Assembly: GCF_009696265.1 (NCBI RefSeq)
Contig: NZ_VUMH01000020.1
Span: 1 to 36,571 of the forward strand
From: Desulfovibrio porci
GTDB lineage: Bacteria > Desulfobacterota > Desulfovibrionia > Desulfovibrionales > Desulfovibrionaceae
Length of the DNA: 36,571 nucleotides
Direction: 5' to 3'
Part shown: piece by piece, positions 7,167 to 17,864 of the stretch
Numbering within the stretch: the first letter of the stretch is position 1
Layout of the letters: every line of letters starts with the position of its first letter
Notes under the pieces: generated by a model
The model's database searches: none
What the model was told of the DNA's origin: nothing
What the model saw: the letters and a program-made list of their open reading frames with translations, nothing else
Translations under genes and position numbers: made by a program

Positions 7167-7409
7167 ACTGGTTTCCTTTGGTAAAATGCAAAAGTCGGGA
7201 CGCGACCGGCTGTGGATCCGTCTCCCGCCGGAGCGGGGGGATGGCCGGGCGCGCGGACCGGGAGCATATTAACGTTAAGAATGCGCATTCTTAACATTTA
7301 AAGACGCGCACTTCGGCGTTTCACGGCGCAGATGCATTGCTGCGCTTACGCCTTCGCGGCCAACTGCTGTTCTCCGCAGCTGCCAGGGCAAGTTCATTTT
7401 GAAACTGTC
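7167..7409. other. 243-bp motA-motB intergenic region with dispersed repeat
   Basis: The gap is long for two genes usually adjacent or overlapping. It holds repeat copy A (7273-7360) and otherwise no gene. A second inverted pair (CTGC, loop, GCAG) follows the repeat near 7364-7379 but is weak. Confidence 0.6.
7273..7360 (+). repeat. dispersed intergenic repeat, copy A, with 22-bp perfect palindrome
   Basis: The 88-bp block starts with the perfect palindrome whose half-site is GTTAAGAATGC (7274-7295), continues with AAGACGC and CTTCGGCG, and ends with TTACGCCTTCGCGGC. The bottom strand of 36345-36429 matches it: about 38 of the first 46 bases and 14 of the last 15 are identical, with most differences transitions and a 3-base length difference in the middle. 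Either the palindrome is a regulator site or the unit is a mobile REP/MITE-like repeat. Confidence 0.75.
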
Positions 7410-8258
7410 CTAACCGTTCTTGAGCTTTTCTTCCATCTCCGGGAAATTGGGCCGGAAGGGATAGGGAATGGCCCGACGGCCGTATTCCACGGCGATCAGG
7501 GGCGTGGAGCCGCGAATGGCGGCGGCCACGGCTTCCTTGATGGAATGGTAATAAAAATGTTCCTCGGACACAAAGTTTTCCAGCTTGGCGCCCATGGGGC
7601 CGAACAGGCCGTAGCAGCAGAGAATGCCGAAAAACGTGCCCACCAGGGCCGCGCCGATGTAGTGCCCCAGCACTTCCGGGGGCTCGTTGATCTTGCCCAT
7701 GGCCAGCACCACGCCCAGCACGCAGGCCACGATGCCCATGCCCGGCATGGATTCGGCCATGTGGCTCACGGCATGGGCGGGCAGAATGCCTTCCTCGCGC
7801 ATGGTGGCGATATCCACGTCCATCAGACTGTCGATGTCCGCCGGGTCGCCGGTGGTCAGGTAGACGCGCAAAGTGTCGCCGATGAAGTTGACCAGTCTGG
7901 TGTCCTTGGACACGTTGGGATACTTGCTGAAAATGGGGCTGGCTTCGGGCTTTTCCACATCGCTTTCAATGCTGATGACGCCTTCGCGGTGCATCTTGGA
8001 AAAAAGCGCGTAGAGCAGGGCCAAGGTTTCCAGATAGCGCGATTTGCTCGAACCGGGATCCGCGAAAAGGTGCTTCAGGCTTTTGACGATCAGACTGAAG
8101 GTGTATTTGGTCTGGGAACCGAAAAAAGCGCCCAGGCCGCAACCCAGAATGATGATGAACTCCGCAGGCTGGAAAAGTACGCCCCATTCGCCGTGGGCCA
8201 GGGTGTAGCCGGTAAACACCGAGGCCGCAACGATGGCAAGACCGATCAATAAATACAT
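7410..8258 (-). CDS. motA: flagellar motor stator protein MotA
   Basis: A 282-aa protein with the four membrane segments of MotA: residues 3-22 and 31-50 near the N-terminus, and about 170-190 and 200-222 near the C-terminus. The cytoplasmic loop between them carries the conserved charged region that contacts the rotor (SRYLETLALLYALFSKMHREG). Conserved sequences include GCGLGAFFG, HMAESMPGMGIVACVLGVVLA, and GAALVGTFFGILCCYG. MotA forms the ion channel with MotB. The upstream leader (about 145 bases) starts at a sigma-28-like promoter at 8403-8429. The ribosome binding site is weak (AGGCGGCAAAG). Confidence 0.94.
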   Translation of the reverse strand: MYLLIGLAIVAASVFTGYTLAHGEWGVLFQPAEFIIILGCGLGAFFGSQTKYTFSLIVKSLKHLFADPGSSKSRYLETLALLYALFSKMHREGVISIESDVEKPEASPIFSKYPNVSKDTRLVNFIGDTLRVYLTTGDPADIDSLMDVDIATMREEGILPAHAVSHMAESMPGMGIVACVLGVVLAMGKINEPPEVLGHYIGAALVGTFFGILCCYGLFGPMGAKLENFVSEEHFYYHSIKEAVAAAIRGSTPLIAVEYGRRAIPYPFRPNFPEMEEKLKNG

Positions 8259-8402
8259 ACTTTGCCGCCTGTACGCTCAATCCGTGACTATCGCTCCACC
8301 GCGCCGGCATCCATCACCGGCGGGAGGTGCCTGTTCCCCGCTGGGGCGTCGGCCGTTTCCAGAGCAGACTCGCGTTGAAAATGCGGAACTGCTCTAGCGT
8401 TC

Positions 8403-8429
8403 TCAACGGCCGCCTGAAAAAAATCTTTA
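8403..8429 (-). promoter_or_regulatory. sigma-28 (FliA)-type promoter of motA
   Basis: On the minus strand TAAA (8426-8429), exactly 15 bases, then GCCGTTGA (8403-8410). The enterobacterial FliA consensus is TAAA-N15-GCCGATAA, so both boxes and the spacing agree. It points at motA, 145 bases downstream. Confidence 0.7.
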
Positions 8430-8442
8430 GCCTTTGACTGGG

Positions 8443-8469
8443 AAAACGCAAGCCCAAGCTTGCGTTTTT
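8443..8469 (-). terminator. intrinsic terminator of the AsmA gene
   Basis: AAAACGCAAGC (8443-8453) and GCTTGCGTTTT (8458-8468) form an 11-bp perfect stem with a 4-base loop and A/T runs at both ends. It ends the minus-strand AsmA transcript just before the motA promoter. Confidence 0.8.
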
Positions 8470-8484
8470 GGCGTCCCTGCCTTT

Positions 8485-10527
8485 TTATTTGCCGAAAAGG
8501 CCGCGCACCAGTCCGCCCGCGCCGCCCAGGCCCTTCTTCACCGCGCCGCCCACGCCCTGCGCACCTTCCTGGGTCGCGCCTCCGGCGGCCTTGCCGCCGT
8601 CCAGCAGCGCGCCGGGCAGTTTTCTGGCCATATCCAGAGCGAATTTGGGGTCAACGCCGTAGGAAATATCGCTGAAAGGCCCCTTGGCCACCACGGGAAT
8701 GGTCATGCCCAGCGTTTTGATGTCCGCCGCGGCGTCCAGATACTCGCGCGGCAGGCTGGCCTGGGCCCGGCCTGTGGCGTTGAATCCGGCGGAACTGATG
8801 ACTATGGGCTGGGCCGTCACGTCGCCGTTGCGGGCTGTGAAGGGCACGCGCACAAGGTCAAAACGGTCGGGCACAGCGCCCTTTTTGCCGGTCAGGCCCG
8901 GCACGTTCTTGGGCAGGGCCGACATGGCGGCCAGATGCATATTGCGCACTTCCAGCAGACCCCGGCCGTTGAGTCCGGCCAGCATGGCTTTGGCGTCGGC
9001 GCCATGTACGTTCAGATCCGCGTCCAGAGCGGCAACGCCGTCCACCGGGCGTCCTTTGCCCAGAGCGTCCAGAAGGCCGCCCACATTGACGCCCGAAGCC
9101 GTGGCCTTGAGGCTGTAGGCCTTGGCCGGAAGATCCGCCGCGGCCGAGCCCTTGATGCTTCCGCCGCTGCCCAGGGAGCCGCTGAGCGACGTGACAGCGT
9201 AACGGCCTTTTTCGCCTTTGAGAATGAAGGCGATGTTCGTGACGCTGAGTTTACCCTGGCGCACGCCGGACAGGGCCGCGCGCAGGTTCACGGAGGGCAG
9301 GCTTTGCGCGGCCTTCGCGGCCGGAGCCTTGTCCGCCCCGGCCTTGCCGTCAGCCCTGGCCGGGGCGGATGCGGCGGCCTTGCCGCTTTCCGGCAGGGGC
9401 AGGTAGGCGTCCAGATTGATCATTCCGGCCTGAATGCCGCCGGACACGGCCAAAGGCGCGTCCAGGGCCAGGCTCAGGTCGCCGCGCACCGGAATGTCGT
9501 CCAGTTGCATGACGATCTGGCGCAGATGCAGCTTGTCGCCCGCGTATTCCAGAGCGCTCTTGAAACTGAGAATGTCGTTGTCCACGGGCTTGAGCTTCTG
9601 CCCGGCCAGGGCCGCCAGCTTGCGGGGCGAACCTTCCAGGCTCACATTGCCCTTGAAAGCCGGGGGCGTCAGCGTGGCTTCGCCGCCGAGCGTCAGGCGG
9701 GCCTGCGGCGTGGTCAGGCGGGCTGAGGCCAGGCGCAGGCTGCGGGTCTGGAGGTTGAGCGCGCCTTCGCAGATCAGCTGGGCGGGTCCGGCTTCCTTGG
9801 GCAGGAGGCCGTGCAGCGGGGTGAAGGTCAGGGAAATCTGGCGGAAGGTCAGATGCGGCGCGTAATAGCGCAACTTGGCGTCCAGCGCCAGATTGCCGGC
9901 CAGAACGGCTTTTTGAGCATTTTCCTTGAAATCGAAGGCGAAGTCGCACTGTACGCCGGCTTCCTCGCGGCGGCGCAGGTTTTCCACGGAAAGATTGAGA
10001 TTTTCGATATGCAGCGTCGTGCCCTGCGCGTCCACGTAGCGCACTTCGCCCTGGCGCACCACCAGGCGCATCAGCTCCACGGGCAATTCGTCGGAGGGCG
10101 CGGTAGCGGCCGGGGCCTGGTTTTGCGCAGTCTGCTCATGCGCCTGGTTCTGCTGAGCCGGAGCGGCGGCCACGGCCTTGCCTTCGCGCATTTCCAGTAC
10201 GGGATTGTCCAGACGCACCTCGCGCACCACCAGATTGCCGGAGAACAGCGGGGTCAGCTCCAGTTCCACCACGCCGCCCTTGACGGACACGGCAAGGCCT
10301 TGGCCGTCCTTGATTTCGCCCCAGTCGGCCTGCCCGAACTTCACGCCGGGCGGCAGCAGCGAGAGGCTCGGCGCGCTGGTGAAGATCAGGGGCTTGCCGG
10401 TGGCTTTGGCTGTGGCGTCGGCAATCTGTTTAACCACAAATTGCGTGTCAATGCGGCCGAGCAGTACGGCTCCGGCCACGCCCAGCACAATCACGATGCC
10501 CAGAATCCAAAGCAGAACACGTTTCAT
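8485..10527 (-). CDS. AsmA-family envelope protein
   Basis: A 680-aa protein with one N-terminal membrane helix (VLLWILGIVIVLGVAGAVLL) followed by a long periplasmic part. It shows the AsmA pattern: after the helix a conserved VVKQIADATAKATGKPLIF segment, then repeated beta-strand-rich sequence (VELELTPLFSGNLVVREVRLDNPVLE; LDAKLRYYAPHLTFRQISLTF), and near the C-terminus the AsmA_2-like region (GLLEVRNMHLAAMS; KTLGMTIPVVAKGPFSDIS). Family members are thought to take part in outer-membrane assembly and lipid transport. An Ala/Pro-rich linker interrupts the middle (about residues 370-400), and the tail is glycine-rich. The ATG at 10527 is chosen because of GGAGG 6 bases upstream. It is divergent from cobQ. 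Confidence 0.85.
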   Translation of the reverse strand: MKRVLLWILGIVIVLGVAGAVLLGRIDTQFVVKQIADATAKATGKPLIFTSAPSLSLLPPGVKFGQADWGEIKDGQGLAVSVKGGVVELELTPLFSGNLVVREVRLDNPVLEMREGKAVAAAPAQQNQAHEQTAQNQAPAATAPSDELPVELMRLVVRQGEVRYVDAQGTTLHIENLNLSVENLRRREEAGVQCDFAFDFKENAQKAVLAGNLALDAKLRYYAPHLTFRQISLTFTPLHGLLPKEAGPAQLICEGALNLQTRSLRLASARLTTPQARLTLGGEATLTPPAFKGNVSLEGSPRKLAALAGQKLKPVDNDILSFKSALEYAGDKLHLRQIVMQLDDIPVRGDLSLALDAPLAVSGGIQAGMINLDAYLPLPESGKAAASAPARADGKAGADKAPAAKAAQSLPSVNLRAALSGVRQGKLSVTNIAFILKGEKGRYAVTSLSGSLGSGGSIKGSAAADLPAKAYSLKATASGVNVGGLLDALGKGRPVDGVAALDADLNVHGADAKAMLAGLNGRGLLEVRNMHLAAMSALPKNVPGLTGKKGAVPDRFDLVRVPFTARNGDVTAQPIVISSAGFNATGRAQASLPREYLDAAADIKTLGMTIPVVAKGPFSDISYGVDPKFALDMARKLPGALLDGGKAAGGATQEGAQGVGGAVKKGLGGAGGLVRGLFGK

Positions 10528-10643
10528 GCGGCCTCCGCGAGAATGGTACACTCTTTTCTCATGACTTTATCTATATACGGTATGCGGCCAAGGCCTGCAA
10601 GCCGCCTTGCTGCCGCCCGCGCTTGTAGGGTAAGGAGAAGTCC

Positions 10644-12233
10644 ATGCGATCCCGTCTCCATCCGCCAGCCCTGATGTTCCAGGGCACCTGTTCCAATGCG
10701 GGCAAAAGCCTGCTCACCGCCGCCGTCTGCCGTCTGCTGGCCCGCCGGGGGCTCAGCGTCGCGCCCTTCAAGGCCCAGAACATGGCCCTCAATTCCTTTG
10801 TGACCGAACAGGGGGAGGAGATGGGCCGGGCCCAGGTTCTGCAGGCCGCTGCCTGCGGCCTGCCCGCCGACGTGCGTATGAATCCGGTGCTGCTCAAGCC
10901 CACCTCCCACACGGGTTCCCAGGTCATCATGCTGGGACGGCCCGTGGGCCGGATGCGGGTGGGCGAATACCTGCGCTACAAGGCCGAAGCCTGGAAGGCC
11001 GTGCGCCGCGCCTACGACGAACTGTCGACGGGCATGGACGTCATGGTGCTGGAAGGCGCGGGCAGCCCGGCGGAGATCAATCTCAGGGCGCACGACATCG
11101 TGAACATGCGTATGGCCCGCCATGCCGGGGCACATGTGTTGTTGGTGGCGGACATTGACCGGGGCGGGGCCTTCGCGGCTCTGGTGGGCACCATGAGCCT
11201 GCTGGGCCGGGCCGACCGGGCGCGCGTGGCCGGATATGTGCTGAACAAATTCCGGGGCGACGCCTCCCTGCTGGACCCGGCCCTGGCGGCGGTGAGCCGC
11301 CGCACGCGCAGGCCGTTTCTGGGCGTGGTGCCCATGCTGGAGGATCTGCGCCTGCCCGAAGAGGATTCCGTGAGCTTCAAGCTGGGGATCACGCCGGGCC
11401 TGAGCGCGCCGCACGCGGCGGATGGGGATGCGGCCCGTGCGGAGGACTGTCTGGACATTGTGCTGGTGGATCTGCCCCATATCAGCAATTTCACCGATCT
11501 GGACGCCCTGCGCGTTGAAGCGGGCGTGCGTCTGCGCGTGGCGCGGCGCGGCGACGAACTGGGCGCGCCGGACCTGGTGATTCTGCCGGGCAGCAAGAAC
11601 AGCATCGCGGATATGCGCTTTTTGCGGCAATCGGGCCTGGCCGGGGCTCTGCGCGGCTATGCGCAGCGCGCCCTGAAGGAAGGCCGGGGCGTGCTGGCGG
11701 GCATTTGCGGCGGCCTGCAAATGCTGGGGCAAGACATTGCCGACCCGCTGAACCTGGAGGAAGGCGGCAGCGAGCCGGGCCTGGGCCTGCTGCCCCTGAC
11801 CACGGAACTGGGCTGCGTGAAGTGCCTGCGCCGGACCTCGGGCCGGGCTCTGGCCGCGCTGGCGGGAGAGGAACTGGCAGTGACGGGATATGAAATCCAC
11901 CACGGCCGCAGCGGACCTTCCGCCGCGGAAGTGGAGACGAAAGCGGCGGCCCTGACGCCGCTTTTGACCGACCATACGGGGCAGGCGCTCGGCTGGGGCC
12001 TGGCCGGGGCCGACGGCGCGGCGCGTGTCTGGGGCACCTATTTGCACGGCGTTTTCGACGCGGACGCTTTCCGCCATGCGCTGCTCAACCGCCTGCGCCG
12101 GGAGAGGGGCCTTGCGCCGCTTGCGGGAGCCGCTTACGGCCTGGGGCCGGAGCTGGACCGCCTGGCCGACGCCGTGGAGGCCGGTCTGGATATGACGGCT
12201 GTGTATCGCCTGTTGGGGCTCAACATCCAGTAG
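10644..12233 (+). CDS. cobQ: cobyric acid synthase
   Basis: A 529-aa enzyme of the anaerobic/aerobic cobalamin pathway. It amidates four side chains of adenosylcobyrinic a,c-diamide using glutamine and ATP to give cobyric acid. The N-terminal dethiobiotin-synthetase-like ATPase domain starts with [14 protein letters not shown] (P-loop) and contains [21 protein letters not shown] and [13 protein letters not shown]. The C-terminal glutamine amidotransferase domain shows [11 protein letters not shown], the nucleophile cysteine in [10 protein letters not shown] (Cys355), EIHHGRS, and the histidine in GTYLHGVFD. Length is slightly above the usual 490-510. The ribosome binding site is AAGGAG. No cobalamin riboswitch fits in the short gap to the divergent AsmA gene, and no other cob genes are nearby. 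Confidence 0.95.
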   Translation: MRSRLHPPALMFQGTCSNAGKSLLTAAVCRLLARRGLSVAPFKAQNMALNSFVTEQGEEMGRAQVLQAAACGLPADVRMNPVLLKPTSHTGSQVIMLGRPVGRMRVGEYLRYKAEAWKAVRRAYDELSTGMDVMVLEGAGSPAEINLRAHDIVNMRMARHAGAHVLLVADIDRGGAFAALVGTMSLLGRADRARVAGYVLNKFRGDASLLDPALAAVSRRTRRPFLGVVPMLEDLRLPEEDSVSFKLGITPGLSAPHAADGDAARAEDCLDIVLVDLPHISNFTDLDALRVEAGVRLRVARRGDELGAPDLVILPGSKNSIADMRFLRQSGLAGALRGYAQRALKEGRGVLAGICGGLQMLGQDIADPLNLEEGGSEPGLGLLPLTTELGCVKCLRRTSGRALAALAGEELAVTGYEIHHGRSGPSAAEVETKAAALTPLLTDHTGQALGWGLAGADGAARVWGTYLHGVFDADAFRHALLNRLRRERGLAPLAGAAYGLGPELDRLADAVEAGLDMTAVYRLLGLNIQ

Positions 12234-12323
12234 AGCGACATGAAAATATCCTGTTTTCCATGGCTACGCTGCCTGTGTGCCACGGAAAAATGCGGTTTTC
12301 CCGCGCTTGGATTCTGGCGCGGA

Positions 12324-13262
12324 TTACCTTTCTTTCCCCCGCCCTGCTGGATTCCCTCGCCACTGGCTGAGCAGCACCCCCGCAATGACCAGGGCCGAGG
12401 CCAGATACTGCGAGGGCAGAAAGACTTCGTGCAACAGGCTCACCCCGAACAGCAGCGTGAACACCGGAATCAGGTTGGTGTAGGCGGCGGCCTGCCCGGC
12501 GCAGAGCCGGTTGACCCCGAAATTATACAATCCGTAGCCGCCGAAGGTCACGCAGCCGCCGAGGTAGAGCACGCTGGCCCACGGCGCCCAGTCGGGCAGT
12601 TCCAGGCCCAGGGAAATGGGGCGGCTCGTCTCCGGCAGAAAGAGCAGCAGCAGGCAGAAGAAAAGCATGCCCAGGCCGGATTGCGCGGCCGTGATCTGCA
12701 TGGGATTGTAGAGCGGGGAAAGCCGCCGGGCGATGACCGTGTAAAAGGCGGCGCAGAGCATGGCCAGGGCTTCCAGCGTATTGCCCAGCAGGGGGTTTGC
12801 CGCATTGTCCGCCGGAGCGGCGGCCAGTGAAAGCCAGACCACCCCGCCCACGGCCATGGCGAAGCCCAGCCAGACCCGGCCGCTGATCCGCTCGCCCAGC
12901 GCCACCCAGGCCACGCCGGCAACAATCAGAGGCAACAGGGAGACCACCATGCCCGCTTGCGAGGCGGTGGTCAGGCGCAGGGCGTGGGTTTCAAACAGAA
13001 AATAGCAGCAGGGTTCGCAGAAGCCCATCAGCAGCAGGGCCCCCAAGTGCCCCTGGCGGCGCAGATCGCGGAACAGGCGCGGCCAGAGAGGCAGAAAAAC
13101 CAGGCTGGCCACCAGCATACGCCCGGCCATGGCCTGAAGGGGCGTGAGCCCCGAAAGCGCGATGCGCAGAGCCACGTAAGAGGTGCTCCAGACGCACATG
13201 GCCGTGAGCAGGGCCAGGTGGGGAATACAGCGGGAAAAGGGGCGGGAAACGGAAGCGGGCAT
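12324..13262 (-). CDS. EamA/DMT-family transporter
   Basis: A 312-aa protein with ten predicted membrane helices arranged as two EamA repeats (about residues 15-145 and 165-300). Typical features are the first-repeat sequence CVWSTSYVALRIALSGLTPL, the helix VSLLPLIVAGVAWVALGERISG, and the second-repeat end TNLIPVFTLLFGVSLLHEVFLPSQYLAS. Drug/metabolite transporter family members usually export amino acids or other small metabolites. The substrate cannot be read from sequence. The gene is convergent with cobQ and divergent from the histidine kinase gene; it has no clear operon partner. Confidence 0.88.
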   Translation of the reverse strand: MPASVSRPFSRCIPHLALLTAMCVWSTSYVALRIALSGLTPLQAMAGRMLVASLVFLPLWPRLFRDLRRQGHLGALLLMGFCEPCCYFLFETHALRLTTASQAGMVVSLLPLIVAGVAWVALGERISGRVWLGFAMAVGGVVWLSLAAAPADNAANPLLGNTLEALAMLCAAFYTVIARRLSPLYNPMQITAAQSGLGMLFFCLLLLFLPETSRPISLGLELPDWAPWASVLYLGGCVTFGGYGLYNFGVNRLCAGQAAAYTNLIPVFTLLFGVSLLHEVFLPSQYLASALVIAGVLLSQWRGNPAGRGKER

Positions 13263-13414
13263 GGCGTCACCGTGCCCGGCGCGGGCCGGGGTGCCATCGC
13301 CGCTTCCGGCGATGGGTTGGAAGATGCTTTTTCCGCCAACCTATGGTACTAGGCCAAAGACATCAAGAAGACCGTCGAGAGAGAACGCGCCATTGCGGTG
13401 GGTGGGAGAAATGC

Positions 13415-16199
<2,785 letters not shown>

Positions 16200-16222
<23 letters not shown>

Positions 16223-17027
16223 CGACAATCCGCGCTACATGCTGCTGCTCAAGGTGGCCGTGCGTTCGTTGCGGGCCCTGCACGGGGCCGGTGTCCCCTG
16301 TCTCTGCGTGTATGCCGGGGACAAGACCGAGGTGCTGGAGGGACTGGCGCGTGAAAATGTGCCGCTGGCCCGCTACCGGCCCCGTCTCAGCCGTGAGTTG
16401 CTGCCGCCCGAAACCTATGCCAGCATCGGTTGCTTTCTGAAGCTGGAGCTGGCCCTGGTGCCGGAACTGGCCGGGGACGAGGCCGTGCTCTACTGCGATT
16501 CGGACGTGCTTTTTTACCGCCCTCTGGATGAGCTTTTCAGCGGGCCGTTGCCTCCGTATATGGGTATGGCGCGTGAACATACGGCCCCTTTCTACCACGA
16601 TCACGAGACGCTTTCCTATACGTTTCGGGAGCGGCGCTATACCGTGCCCATGCCTTTTCCCATCTGGACATTTTCCAGCGGCGTGGTGTTGTTCAATCTG
16701 GCGCGGCTGCGGCGGCGCGGCCTGATCGACCATTTTCTGGCTTTTTCCCTCCAGAATGTGGGGAGTATCGGCAATCTGGACCAGTCTTTGCTGAACTATT
16801 TTTTCGGCAGGCGCATCACCCGCCTGGAGGGCCGCTGGAACCGGCCCCCGTATCAGGCCGACTGCCTGGACACGGCGCATATCGTGCATTTTCACGGCCC
16901 CAAGCCCTGGGACGTCAAGAGCGCTTGGGCCAGGGAATTGCGCATCAACCATTTCGAGGCCCTGCGCCGGGTCTGGCTGGACTATCTGGAGCCGGACGAG
17001 CGGGCCCTGGCGGAAAGTTGGGGCTGA
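16200..17027 (+). CDS. GT8-type glycosyltransferase
   Basis: A 275-aa cytoplasmic protein resembling family 8 glycosyltransferases (GT-A fold, retaining). The nucleotide-sugar/metal-binding DxD is in AVLYCDSDVLF, followed by YRPLDELF; the family's C-terminal motif appears as HFHGPKPW. The N-terminal FCIDDNPRYMLLLKVAVRSL matches the first strand and helix of the fold. GT8 enzymes add glucose or galactose to lipooligosaccharide and other acceptors; the exact sugar is unknown. The ATG lies inside the last 23 bases of the kinase gene (ribosome binding site GGAGACG), so the two are translationally coupled. The sequence gives no sign of regulation of the enzyme by the kinase. Next gene downstream is cheW after a 205-base gap. 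Confidence 0.82.
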
Positions 17028-17157
17028 GCGGAGGCAAGAGCCCCCTTTTACCCGGCTGGAGCTGTCTGTTCCGGTTTCGCATGCCGTTGCGGGAAGTTTG
17101 CAAAAATTATGCGTCCCCCGCGCTGGGCGTCGGTGCTCGCGTGAGAAAGGCGCGCTC

Positions 17158-17184
17158 TCAAGTCTTTTGCATTGCGGCCGATAG
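17158..17184 (+). promoter_or_regulatory. sigma-28 (FliA)-type promoter of cheW
   Basis: TCAAGTCT (17158-17165), 11 bases, then GCCGATAG (17177-17184). This matches the FliA consensus TAAAGTTT-N11-GCCGATAA at nearly all positions with exact spacing. It lies 49 bases before the cheW start. Confidence 0.75.
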
Positions 17185-17232
17185 AGAAAGGATACACGCG
17201 GCGTGCCCGGGCCGCATTGAGGAGGTTTTGCC

Positions 17233-17724
17233 ATGAGTCAGACTACGGACGAGATGAAAGGCCAGGGACATGACGAGCACGACGGCGATCTGATCCAGTT
17301 GGTCACCTTCCGCATCGGCGAGGAAGAATTCGGCGTGGACATCCTGGCCGTTCAGGAAATCATCCGCCTGATGCAGATCACCATGGTGCCGCGCGCTCCC
17401 GCCTTCATTGAAGGGGTCATCAACCTGCGCGGCAAGGTGATTCCGGTCATCAACATGCGGACCCGCTTCGGCATGCCCGCCCTTGAGCACGACAGCAACA
17501 CCCGCATCGTGGTTATGGAACTGGAGCAGAAAATCGTGGGTTTTCTGGTGGACGGCGTTTCCGAGGTGCTGCGCATTCCGGCCGGCACCGTGGAGGATCC
17601 GCCGCCGGTGGTGGCCGGCATCGGTTCCGAATACATCCGCGGCATCGGCAAGTTGGACGACCGTCTGCTGATCCTGCTGGAGCTGGACAATCTGCTTTGT
17701 GATATCGATTTGAGCGGCTCGTAG
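17233..17724 (+). CDS. cheW: chemotaxis coupling protein CheW
   Basis: A 163-aa CheW-domain protein that links chemoreceptors to the kinase CheA. The two-subdomain SH3-like fold is recognisable: LIQLVTFRIGEEEFGVDILAVQEIIR near the N-terminus, VPRAPAFIEGVINLRGKVIPVINMRTRFG in the middle, and FLVDGVSEVLRIPAGTVEDPP near the C-terminus. The first 20 residues are polar, histidine- and acid-rich, and extend beyond the family core. AGGAGG precedes the ATG by 8 bases. A sigma-28-like promoter lies just upstream, so it is probably expressed with late flagellar genes. No cheA is in the window; an MCP gene lies 4 kb downstream on the other strand. Confidence 0.95.
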   Translation: MSQTTDEMKGQGHDEHDGDLIQLVTFRIGEEEFGVDILAVQEIIRLMQITMVPRAPAFIEGVINLRGKVIPVINMRTRFGMPALEHDSNTRIVVMELEQKIVGFLVDGVSEVLRIPAGTVEDPPPVVAGIGSEYIRGIGKLDDRLLILLELDNLLCDIDLSGS

Positions 17725-17798
17725 TTTGAGGCCGGGACGCGGCGCGCAATACTCCCCCGATGCCGCCCCGGAGCTTGCTCCGGACGGCGATAGAGGGT

Positions 17799-17846
17799 AT
17801 TGCAAAAGTTCTCCGGGGCATGCCGCTTCCGGAGAACTTTTGCAAT
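17799..17846. terminator. 18-bp perfect hairpin between cheW and the aminotransferase gene
   Basis: ATTGCAAAAGTTCTCCGG (17799-17816) is perfectly inverted at 17829-17846 with a 12-base loop. A smaller hairpin (CCGGAGC/GCTCCGG, 17767-17782) precedes it. There is no T-tract after the plus-strand stem, so it is either an atypical cheW terminator or a structured leader of the glycan operon: the downstream start codon is only 19 bases away. Confidence 0.55.
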
Positions 17847-17864
17847 CTGCGGGGGGTGGCCGAC

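Noticed and set aside
10528..10643. Cobalamin riboswitch upstream of cobQ
   Set aside because: Only about 115 bases separate the divergent AsmA gene and cobQ, too short for a full riboswitch, and no B12-box-like sequence was seen.
10524..12077. 517-codon minus-strand open frame opposite cobQ
   Set aside because: cobQ is unmistakable on the plus strand; the antisense frame shows no motifs.
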